Of a stretch of DNA of 10,840 nucleotides, positions 1 to 5,074 are shown one piece after another; position 1 is the stretch's first letter; every line of letters begins with the position of its first letter. The translations under genes were made by a program, and so were the position numbers. The notes beneath the pieces were generated by a model. It did no database searches, was not told the DNA's origin, and saw only the letters and a program-made list of their open reading frames with translations. The stretch is from JBBQVO01 sp038211505 (lineage in GTDB: Bacteria; Chloroflexota; Dehalococcoidia; DSTF01; JACRBR01). The stretch spans positions 1 through 10,840 of the forward strand of contig JBBQVO010000111.1 of assembly GCA_038211505.1 (NCBI GenBank), in the 5' to 3' direction.

Positions 1-549
1 CGCGACGACGTCTTCGAGCGTCAGCGGTTCGTGCGGTCGAGCAAGTTCGGTGGTCGCCGTCGTCGTCGCGAGCGATGCCTCGCCGACGCCGTTCGTGCCG
101 GGCTTCTTACGGCCGCGTCCGCCGCGTGTGCCACGCCTGCGTTTCGTGACGGCGCCCGCGGTATCGTCGGTGGCGCTTTCGTCGGCGACCATTGCGGGCG
201 ACGTCGCGAGCGAGGTCGGCGCTGGCGCCGGCTGATCGATCGGCGAGGCGGCCGCTTCGGCGGCCCAGTCGATGCGCGGCGGTCGCGCCGGAGCGCGTCG
301 GGTGCGCGTCGCCGGTGTCGCGCGCTTCTTGGCTGCGGCCGTCGGTGTCGCGCTCACGGCGGCGGCCGCAGGTGTTGCCGTCGTTGAGGCTGCGGACGCC
401 GTCTTTGATGCGGGTGATGCGGGCGGGCCGGGAGGCGCGGCTGCCGGTATGGCTGGTGTGGCGGCGGCCGTCTTCGCTCCGTTGGTGGTGGCGGTGGCTG
501 CTGGCGTTTTTCTCGTGTCCTTACGTGGCTTGCTAAAGAATCGAACCAA
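1..549 (-). CDS. Ala/Pro/Thr-rich basic protein with an Arg/Gly patch, 3' part missing
   Basis: This reading frame stays open for 183 codons from a TTG start to the left edge, so only the N-terminal part is present. The TTG is chosen because AGGAG lies 6 nt upstream and it begins one base after the TAG of the Mrp gene; there is no in-frame ATG before about codon 120. The protein opens with a basic segment (VRFFSKPRKDTRK), continues with about 60 low-complexity Ala/Thr/Pro residues, a basic stretch (KKRATPATRTRRAPARPPR, about 74-92), and an Arg/Gly patch (KRRRGTRGGRGRKKPG, about 135-150). A more ordinary, possibly folded sequence (PLTLEDVVA) starts as the window ends. Arg/Gly patches are typical of RNA-binding tails, for example in RNase E/G-type proteins, so an RNA-related role is possible but is inference. 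Close coupling to mrp suggests co-expression. The family is not recognised. Confidence 0.72.
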   Translation of the reverse strand, partial: MVRFFSKPRKDTRKTPAATATTNGAKTAAATPAIPAAAPPGPPASPASKTASAASTTATPAAAAVSATPTAAAKKRATPATRTRRAPARPPRIDWAAEAAASPIDQPAPAPTSLATSPAMVADESATDDTAGAVTKRRRGTRGGRGRKKPGTNGVGEASLATTTATTELARPHEPLTLEDVVA

Positions 550-550
550 T

Positions 551-1612
551 CTATGCTCCTGCTGCGTACTCCAGCACGCTGCACCGTGCAGCGACTTGTT
601 TCGCGACGTCGATGAACGCGCTGGTCTGCGGACTTTCCGGTGCGGCGACGACGATGGGCGTGCCTTCGTCGGCGCTCTGGCGTGTGCGTGGGTCGAGCGG
701 CAGTTCGCCGAGGAACTCGAGGCCGAGATCTTCCGCGGCGGAGCGGGCGCCGCCGTGGCCGAAGATCTCCGTGCGCTCGTCGCAATGCGGACAGACGAAG
801 TAGCTCATGTTCTCGATGATGCCGAAGATCGGCACATTGAGCTTGTCGAACATCGAGACGGCCTTGGCGGCGTCTTCGAGCGCGACATCTTGCGGCGTGC
901 TGACGATGACGACGCCTGAGATCGGCGCCTCCTGCGCCATGCTCATCGAGGCATCGCTGGTGCCCGGCGGCAGGTCGATGAGGAGGTAGTCGAGCTCGCC
1001 CCAGTTGATGTCGTGGAGGAGCTGCCGGACGGCGGTGCCGATCATTGGGCCACGCCAGACGACGGGCGTGCCGCGCGGCAGCACGAAGCCGATCGAACAG
1101 ACTTTGACGCCGAAGCGCTCTTCGACGCGCAGCCCGCCGCCGCCTTCGGCCTGGGCGCCTTGGCCGATGCCCATCATCGTCGGGATGTTCGGTCCTGTGA
1201 TGTCGGCGTCCATCAGCCCGACGCGGGCGCCGAGCGTGGCGAGCGCGACGGCGAGGTTGGTGGAGACGGTGGACTTGCCGACGCCCCCCTTGTTGCTGGC
1301 GATGGCGATGATGTGGCGCACGCCCTCGATCGGCGTTGCGCCGCCGGTCCGGTGCTGCGCAACGTTCGCTTCCATGCTGACGTTGGCGACGCGGACGCCG
1401 GGCAGCGCGAGGATGAGGTCGCGGGCGTCGCGCTCGATCGTCTCGCGCACGGGGCAGGCGGGCGTCGTGAGGATGATGCGTACGTTGACGGTGTCACCGT
1501 CGTCGGAGATCTCGGGCTTCTGCACGAAGCCGAGCGAGACGATATCGCGGTGCAGATCCGGATCTTCGATGGCGCTGAGCGCCTGCAGGACGTCTTGTTG
1601 GGTGACGCTCAT
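551..1612 (-). CDS. mrp: Mrp/ApbC family iron-sulfur cluster carrier ATPase
   Basis: The product is a 353-aa cytoplasmic P-loop ATPase of the Mrp/ApbC/Nbp35 family, which binds and transfers [4Fe-4S] clusters to apo-proteins. Residues about 1-85 form the MIP18/DUF59 domain (DPDLHRDIVSLGF, and TTPACPV with the conserved Cys53). The ATPase follows, with the deviant Walker A KGGVGKST at 108-115, the DADITGPN segment at 135-142, LIDLPPGTSD at 211-220, and the cluster-binding CPHC pair (Cys274, Cys277). Length and domain order are those of a full bacterial Mrp. The ATG at 1612 is preferred over an in-frame ATG 20 codons upstream because it starts exactly at the DUF59 domain, has AGAGGGG just upstream, and its ATGA overlaps the stop of the SufR-like gene. 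This overlap implies translational coupling. Family assignment is firm; the client proteins cannot be read from sequence. Confidence 0.96.
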   Translation of the reverse strand: MSVTQQDVLQALSAIEDPDLHRDIVSLGFVQKPEISDDGDTVNVRIILTTPACPVRETIERDARDLILALPGVRVANVSMEANVAQHRTGGATPIEGVRHIIAIASNKGGVGKSTVSTNLAVALATLGARVGLMDADITGPNIPTMMGIGQGAQAEGGGGLRVEERFGVKVCSIGFVLPRGTPVVWRGPMIGTAVRQLLHDINWGELDYLLIDLPPGTSDASMSMAQEAPISGVVIVSTPQDVALEDAAKAVSMFDKLNVPIFGIIENMSYFVCPHCDERTEIFGHGGARSAAEDLGLEFLGELPLDPRTRQSADEGTPIVVAAPESPQTSAFIDVAKQVAARCSVLEYAAGA

Positions 1613-2268
1613 CGAGCCCCTCTGGTCAGCGCGGGCTCGGTGGCGCGCGCGACGATCACGTATCGGCAACAAACGGCGCAGTCCGCCGGACCCTCCGGCG
1701 TCGTAATTTCTACATGCAGGATGCTCGACAGGAAGGTCTCATGCCACTCGCAGCGGCCATCGCGGCTGACAGTTTCGCGAAAGACGCAGGAAAAGTCGCG
1801 GATCTCGAAGCCGGCTTCGACGGCGTGCCAGTCGGTGAAACCGCCGTGGGAGCGGAGAATCTCGGCGGCGCGTTCGACCTGAAGATCGAGCGAGAGGCCG
1901 AGGACGTCGCCGCGATGGCGCTCGGCGAGCGCTTCGGCGGAGGCGTGGAAGAGGCGCGTGCGGCGATCGTGCGGCGAGGTCGCGCCGTTGGGTTCGAGGA
2001 CGCCGGCGTGCTCGACGAGGAGCGCCAGCATGCGGTCATGGCCGTCGGAGACGCTGCGGTGGCCGTTGTCGGTGAGCCGGTAGAGGTAGTGCGGGCGCCC
2101 GGTCTGGCGGCGGACTTCCTGTGTGCGGACGAGACCGTCGCGTTCGAGCGCCATCAGGTGCTGGCGGACGGTCATGGGAGCAAGGGTGAGATGGGATGCG
2201 ATGTCATCGACGGTGGAGCCGTCGGCGCGCTTGAGGAGGCTGAGGATCTCAGATTTGGTTGAATGCAT
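1609..2268 (-). CDS. SufR-like winged-helix regulator with C-terminal cysteine cluster
   Basis: This 219-aa protein has an N-terminal winged helix-turn-helix (about 1-70; SEILSLLKRADGSTVDDIA, then TVRQHLMALERDGLV as the recognition part and GRPHYLYRLTDNG as the wing). The rest resembles SufR, the [4Fe-4S]-sensing repressor of Fe-S assembly genes: an effector region with GFTDWHAVEAGFEI (143-156) and Cys161, Cys173, Cys197, Cys200 and Cys201. The cysteines could hold a cluster, but their spacing differs somewhat from what I remember of cyanobacterial SufR. The next gene, overlapping by 4 nt, encodes the Fe-S carrier Mrp, which fits a regulator that responds to Fe-S status and probably controls its own operon. 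A short palindrome over the candidate -10 box supports autoregulation. The ATG at 2268 lacks a clear Shine-Dalgarno sequence. It could also be described only as an ArsR/DeoR-like HTH protein. Confidence 0.85.
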   Translation of the reverse strand: MHSTKSEILSLLKRADGSTVDDIASHLTLAPMTVRQHLMALERDGLVRTQEVRRQTGRPHYLYRLTDNGHRSVSDGHDRMLALLVEHAGVLEPNGATSPHDRRTRLFHASAEALAERHRGDVLGLSLDLQVERAAEILRSHGGFTDWHAVEAGFEIRDFSCVFRETVSRDGRCEWHETFLSSILHVEITTPEGPADCAVCCRYVIVARATEPALTRGAR

Positions 2269-2280
2269 AACTTGTGTGTG

Positions 2281-2294
2281 ACTGAACCAGTATA
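2281..2294 (-). promoter_or_regulatory. candidate -10 box and overlapping operator for the sufR-like/mrp operon
   Basis: On the minus strand TATACT (2294-2289) lies 20 nt upstream of the regulator ATG and matches the bacterial -10 consensus at five of six positions. It overlaps the inverted repeat ACTG-GTT-CAGT (2291-2281). An autoregulatory repressor would be expected to bind in such a place. The -35 region at the usual distance (about TGGCGC) is poor, so the promoter may be weak or activator-dependent. The palindrome is short and could be chance. Confidence 0.35.
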
Positions 2295-2364
2295 GCGTTA
2301 CCGTAGCACCCGGCGCCAGCTTGGTACTTTATAAGAAGTGTTTTGCGTAGAAACCGTGTTTGCC

Positions 2365-2394
2365 TTGACACGGTAGAAATTATCGTGCAATACT
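2365..2394 (+). promoter_or_regulatory. sigma-70-type promoter for the small zinc-ribbon gene
   Basis: A perfect -35 hexamer TTGACA (2365-2370) is followed after 18 nt by AATACT (2389-2394), which matches the -10 consensus at four of six positions. Transcription would start near 2401 and give a leader of about 55 nt before the ATG at 2457. The surrounding sequence is clearly more AT-rich than the coding regions, as expected for a promoter. Confidence 0.65.
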
Positions 2395-2456
2395 AGTGCA
2401 CCATCCGCCCTTCCCAGACGTAGAGACGTCGTAGGGCGTGGCGCAAGGAGGAAGCG

Positions 2457-2708
2457 ATGCCGAAGACAGCCACCAGACCGAAGCCGCAAGAGACCCCGGA
2501 GACGGCGATCGTTGCAGAGGCCGTGGAAGGGCCGACGTGTGCGCATCACTGGGTGATCGCGAGCCCGGACGGCGAGATGAGCGTGGGCCGCTGCAAGGTG
2601 TGCGGCACCGAGAAGGAGTTCCCGAACTCCGCCGACGACTATTTGTGGGAGCGGAGCGTGCCGCAGTCGCGTTGGACGGGGCGCGCGGAGGCGAGTAGCG
2701 GGTTCTAA
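2457..2708 (+). CDS. small putative zinc-ribbon protein (CxH...CxxC)
   Basis: An 83-aa protein with a perfect AAGGAGG Shine-Dalgarno 5 nt before the ATG, its own promoter and its own terminator, so it is a monocistronic, probably well-expressed gene. The first 25 residues are Lys/Pro/Thr/Glu-rich and probably disordered. The core is CAHHWVIASPDG, eight more residues, then CKVCGTEKEFPNSADDYLWE. Cys27 with His29 or His30 and the pair Cys45/Cys48 could form a single zinc site. Small proteins with the same core (C.H.W.I..P.G...G.C..CG..K.F.NS) recur, to my recollection, in Chloroflexota, and their function is unknown. The zinc binding is inference from residue spacing. No membrane segment or signal peptide is visible, so it should be cytoplasmic. 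Confidence 0.88.
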   Translation: MPKTATRPKPQETPETAIVAEAVEGPTCAHHWVIASPDGEMSVGRCKVCGTEKEFPNSADDYLWERSVPQSRWTGRAEASSGF

Positions 2709-2740
2709 CCGCCAGCGCGGGGCGAATTGCATATTGAAGG

Positions 2741-2775
2741 GACGGGGATCGCCAAGGCGGTTCCCGTCTTTCTTT
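2741..2775 (+). terminator. Rho-independent terminator of the zinc-ribbon gene
   Basis: GACGGGGATCGCC (2741-2753) pairs along its full length with GGCGGTTCCCGTC (2756-2768), with two G-T wobbles and a nominal 2-nt loop (the innermost pair would open). It is followed directly by TTTCTTT (2769-2775). It lies 33 nt after the stop codon at 2706-2708. Confidence 0.88.
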
Positions 2776-2839
2776 GCGTCTTGCGGATGGTCGTATAGGG
2801 CGAAGCCGTCACGTCTGGACGAGCCAACCTAACCACCAG

Positions 2840-2862
2840 CCCCTTCCCGGCGCGGGAAGGGG
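2840..2862. repeat. REP-like hairpin with CCCCTTCCCG arms
   Basis: CCCCTTCCCG (2840-2849) and CGGGAAGGGG (2853-2862) are exact inverted repeats with a 3-nt loop GCG. The flank CCTAACCACCAGC before it resembles the lead-in of dispersed intergenic hairpins I recall from Chloroflexota. No T tract follows (AGTTTAAC), so it is a poor Rho-independent terminator and more likely a copy of a dispersed repeat family. Copy number cannot be judged from one window. Confidence 0.6.
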
Positions 2863-2917
2863 AGTTTAACGAGGCACCCGACCGTCGGCGTACTGTCGTG
2901 AAAATCGGGAGGCAATT

Positions 2918-3004
2918 CCCCGTACGGACAGGTCTTCAGACCTGTCCCCGTCGGCCGCATACTCACGCGGGGCAGGACAGGTCTGAAGACCTGTCCGTAC
3001 GGGG
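2918..3004. repeat. perfect 30-bp inverted repeat made of nested palindromes
   Basis: The arms 2918-2947 and 2975-3004 are exact reverse complements over 30 nt, separated by 27 nt. Each arm also contains its own 22-nt palindrome (2926-2947 and 2975-2996; half-site GGACAGGTCT, then a 2-nt centre TC or GA, then AGACCTGTCC) and the 8-bp palindrome CCGTACGG (2920-2927, 2995-3002). The DNA can thus fold as one long hairpin or as two short ones. The loop carries a further small CCGC/GCGG pair. TCTTTTTCG follows the right arm on the plus strand, so the element could also terminate transcription in that direction. It lies in a non-coding gap next to another hairpin, as REP or MITE-like elements often do; it has no coding capacity of its own. 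Confidence 0.9.
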
Positions 3005-3046
3005 TCTTTTTCGTGTTGCACGACTCGCGGAAGGCGAAGCTACGAC

Positions 3047-3063
3047 CGGCAGAGATTCTGCCG
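3047..3063. repeat. 7-bp hairpin in the leader of the proline-rich gene
   Basis: CGGCAGA (3047-3053) and TCTGCCG (3057-3063) are exact inverted repeats around GAT, 34 nt before the GTG start at 3098. No T tract follows. It could be an operator or a leader stem. It is short, so chance remains possible. Confidence 0.4.
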
Positions 3064-3097
3064 ATGATTCCTGTAGGGAGTTCGCTTAGGGGCTCTC

Positions 3098-3973
3098 GTG
3101 AGGACTTCTGGTGAGGCTATGTTACGACTTCGGCGAAGCGGTGAGCGCGGTGTTACGGGCGTTGAGATGGCGGCGTGGGCGGCGGCAGCTGGACTGGTGC
3201 TGGTCGTGGCGACGTATGTGTTCGTCGCGAAGCCGGGGAGCGGGAGCGGCGGGCCGAAGCTGACGCCGGAGCAGAAGGCGTACGTCGCGGCTGTCGCGAC
3301 GCAGCGGGCGCAGTCCTACATCGAGGCCGTTGCGACGATGCAGGCGCAGGCGGCGATCGACGCGGCGAATGCGCCGGCGCCAGCATCCGCGCCGCAATCG
3401 GCGGTCGTACGGACGACGTCGCAAGGTGCGCCGCCAGAAGCGCCGATCGCGCCGGCGGCCGTCGCGCCAGCATCGTCAGCGCCGCCGCCGCCGGCCTATG
3501 CGCCGCCTCCGTCGTCGTCGTCCGCGCCGCCACCGCCGCCACCGCCACCCGCCGTCGTGCCGACGACGAAGCCGTCGTCGCAAGCGCCTCCACCACCACC
3601 ACCACCGCCACAGCCTGCAGCCGCGACTCCGCCTCCGCCGCCTCCGCCGCCTCCTCCGCCGCCGCCGCCGCCCACGGCGACCCCGCCGCCCGCGGCGCCG
3701 AAGCCGCCGATGGCGTCGTGCGTGGGGTACATGGTCGGGCTGACGTCGACGGGGTTGAGTGATTGCCAGCAGCTCGCGGGGGGCGCGCCGCCGACGGCGA
3801 GTTGCATCGCCCAGATCATCGCCGGACAGGGTGAATCAGACGCGGGCAAGAGCGCGTGCCTGCAGGCGGCGCTGCAGCAGCCGGATGCCAACCTGCAGGA
3901 CTGCTTCATGGGGCTGTCGGGTCAGTCGTTCTACGGCCGCACGTCGTGCCGCGCGTACTATTACGCTCACTGA
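3098..3973 (+). CDS. prepilin-like exported protein: N-terminal pilin-type helix, polyproline linker, six-Cys C-terminal domain
   Basis: A 291-aa protein not recognised as a known family. Residues 8-45 look like a class III (prepilin/TadE-type) signal: a basic stretch LRLRRSGERG, a Gly18/Val19 junction, Glu23 at +5, then the hydrophobic helix MAAWAAAAGLVLVVATYVFV. A helical Ala/Gln-rich segment follows (56-91; two Gln-Ala-Gln-like repeats). Residues 92-205 are disordered and Pro-rich with runs of 8, 8 and 15 consecutive prolines (144-151, 164-171, 178-192). The C-terminal part (206-291) has six evenly spaced cysteines (208, 223, 236, 254, 269, 284), which suggests three disulfides outside the cell. 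The GTG at 3098 is preceded by AGGGG at 5 nt; an ATG at 3119 is an alternative and leaves the signal intact. The simplest reading is a membrane-anchored or pilus-associated surface protein whose proline rod presents the Cys domain. No pilus genes are nearby, and ligand and role are unknown. Confidence 0.82.
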   Translation: MRTSGEAMLRLRRSGERGVTGVEMAAWAAAAGLVLVVATYVFVAKPGSGSGGPKLTPEQKAYVAAVATQRAQSYIEAVATMQAQAAIDAANAPAPASAPQSAVVRTTSQGAPPEAPIAPAAVAPASSAPPPPAYAPPPSSSSAPPPPPPPPAVVPTTKPSSQAPPPPPPPPQPAAATPPPPPPPPPPPPPPPTATPPPAAPKPPMASCVGYMVGLTSTGLSDCQQLAGGAPPTASCIAQIIAGQGESDAGKSACLQAALQQPDANLQDCFMGLSGQSFYGRTSCRAYYYAH

Positions 3974-4012
3974 TCCCTCATGCTGAGTGACGCGTTCGTT
4001 GGGTGATAGCGC

Positions 4013-4618
4013 ATGCGCCTTCGCGCGAGGAGCGGTCGGCCGATGGCACGGGGATTCATTCTGCTCGTACTCGTGGGCGTCGCGATGTCGGCGTCATGCG
4101 GCGGGACATCCAAGCCCGCATCGACAGCCAGGTCGGTCGACTCGCCGAGCGTGACCGTGCCATCGGCCACGCAAACGCCGAGCGGAGTGTCGGATTCGAC
4201 GAGTTCATTCAGCGATGCAGCGGCCTACTGTGATGCGGTCGGGACGATCGACGCACCGGATGCGCGATGGATGGGCGCGGTGGTGCCGGGCAGTGTTCGC
4301 GATGCGGCGCGAGCGGTCGCCGACGGTGCGGCCGATACAAACGACGTCCTTTGGCGTTGCCTCGGCGGTTCGGTGTTTTGGTGCGTATCGTTCGGGACGA
4401 ACTGGTGTCCGAAGGGCGACGCGGGCATGGATCCCATCCAATCGGTGCGGGACTTCTGCGCCCGGTCAGGTGATACCGACAACGCGGGTGGCCGGGCCGT
4501 CGCTGGACTCGCAACCATCTATCAGTGGGGTTGCCGTGGAGGCGTGCCGGCGATTTCCAAACAGCTCTTTACGACGGATACACAAGGCTTCGTTGAAGCT
4601 TCCTGGCACAAACTCTAG
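4013..4618 (+). CDS. secreted or lipid-anchored Cys-containing protein of unknown function
   Basis: A 201-aa protein with a signal peptide: a basic start, then GFILLVLVGVAMSASC, with Cys29 as a possible lipid anchor. The lipobox is imperfect (Ser at -3 instead of Leu/Val/Ile). A Ser/Thr/Pro-rich spacer (about 33-65) is followed by the folded part with YCDAVGTIDAPDARW (72-86), WRCLGGSVFWCVSFGTNWC, VRDFCARSGD, and an end segment with YQWGC and GFVEASWHKL. I recall similar exported proteins with the same order of motifs (C..VGTIDAPDARY, then C, then YxWxC, then GF....W) from other bacteria, but no function. The ATG at 4013 has only a weak GGTGA upstream; an ATG at 4043 has GAGGAG 10 nt upstream, and both keep the signal peptide. 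It lies 39 nt after the prolyl-rich gene and may be co-transcribed with it. Confidence 0.82.
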   Translation: MRLRARSGRPMARGFILLVLVGVAMSASCGGTSKPASTARSVDSPSVTVPSATQTPSGVSDSTSSFSDAAAYCDAVGTIDAPDARWMGAVVPGSVRDAARAVADGAADTNDVLWRCLGGSVFWCVSFGTNWCPKGDAGMDPIQSVRDFCARSGDTDNAGGRAVAGLATIYQWGCRGGVPAISKQLFTTDTQGFVEASWHKL

Positions 4619-4630
4619 GCCGTAAGTCTG

Positions 4631-4642
4631 TATGATGGCGCG
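4631..4642 (+). promoter_or_regulatory. -10 box placed for a leaderless transcript
   Basis: TATGAT (4631-4636) matches the -10 consensus at five of six positions and ends only 6 nt before the ATG at 4643. Initiation at the normal distance would fall on or next to the A of this ATG, giving an mRNA without leader. There is no Shine-Dalgarno sequence in the gap, which agrees. The -35 region is not convincing. Confidence 0.5.
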
Positions 4643-5074
4643 ATGGATGCGGTGGAGACTCAGGCGGCGTACCTCGCCGTGATCCGGCATGAATTGCAAC
4701 TGCCTCGCGGGACGGATGCGCTGCTCGCGCTCGAGCTGCGGCTGACGCCGGCGGATGCGCGTCAGCGACCGCCGGCTCGCGCGCCCGGCATCGCGCGTCT
4801 GGCGCGCGGCCTGCGTCGGTTGCGGCAGCAGAAGGCGCCGGCTGACTCGATCGAGCAGTTCTCCGACGATCTGCGATTCTTGCGAATATTCGATGATGAC
4901 GCTGCCGCATGGACACCGAAGGTGCTCGATGATCTGCTTGCCAACGTGATCGTGGCAGATCCGATTCGGCAGGCGCGGCGGGCGCCGGCATCTGATGACG
5001 CCCCGAAGACATCGCCGGCGAAGCGCGTCGTGAAGTTTCGGCCGAGCGGGCGAGCGTCGAAGGGGGATGTTTGA
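4643..5074 (+). CDS. uncharacterised 143-aa helical protein coupled to the Pth homologue
   Basis: I do not recognise this protein. It is soluble, rich in Ala, Arg, Leu and Asp, and probably mostly helical. A basic helix-like stretch at about 49-64 (ARLARGLRRLRQQK) is followed by an acidic part (SIEQFSDDLRFLRIFDDDAAAW) and a helical segment LDDLLANVIVAD. The C-terminal 30 residues are basic and probably disordered (PAKRVVKFRPSGRASKG). No signal peptide, membrane segment or metal motif is seen. The ATG at 4643 directly follows a -10 box and has no Shine-Dalgarno, which suggests leaderless translation. Its TGA overlaps the TTG start of the next gene by 4 nt (TTGA), so the two products are probably made together. 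Codon use is as GC3-rich as in the neighbours, which supports a real gene. Confidence 0.72.
   Translation: MDAVETQAAYLAVIRHELQLPRGTDALLALELRLTPADARQRPPARAPGIARLARGLRRLRQQKAPADSIEQFSDDLRFLRIFDDDAAAWTPKVLDDLLANVIVADPIRQARRAPASDDAPKTSPAKRVVKFRPSGRASKGDV

Larger units (their letters stand above)
2776..3097. other. non-coding stretch with repeat elements
   Basis: No convincing gene is seen here. The only open frame (2898-3089) simply reads through the inverted repeats and lacks a ribosome binding site. The stretch holds a 10-bp-arm hairpin (2840-2862), a 30-bp-arm inverted repeat (2918-3004) and a short hairpin (3047-3063), which are listed separately. The last part forms the leader of the proline-rich gene; no good promoter is recognisable in it. 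Confidence 0.7.

Noticed and set aside
272..919. Plus-strand frame with hydrophobic Ala/Val stretches that could look like membrane helices
   Set aside because: It is antisense to the TTG-started gene and to the end of mrp; the apparent helices are the complement of Ala/Pro/Thr-rich codons.
1013..1882. 289-aa open frame on the plus strand
   Set aside because: Antisense to mrp and the sufR-like gene, both of which have clear motifs; the product has skewed Ala/Asp/Arg composition only.
2918..3004. A minimal CRISPR array
   Set aside because: There are only two copies, they are palindromic and in inverted relation, and there is no cas gene in the window.
2898..3089. 63-aa frame in the intergenic region
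   Set aside because: It reads through both arms of the 30-bp inverted repeat and has no convincing start signals.
3496..3909. Glycine-rich minus-strand frame
   Set aside because: It is the complement of the polyproline codons (CCG to CGG/GGC); the plus-strand protein has a sensible signal and Cys domain.
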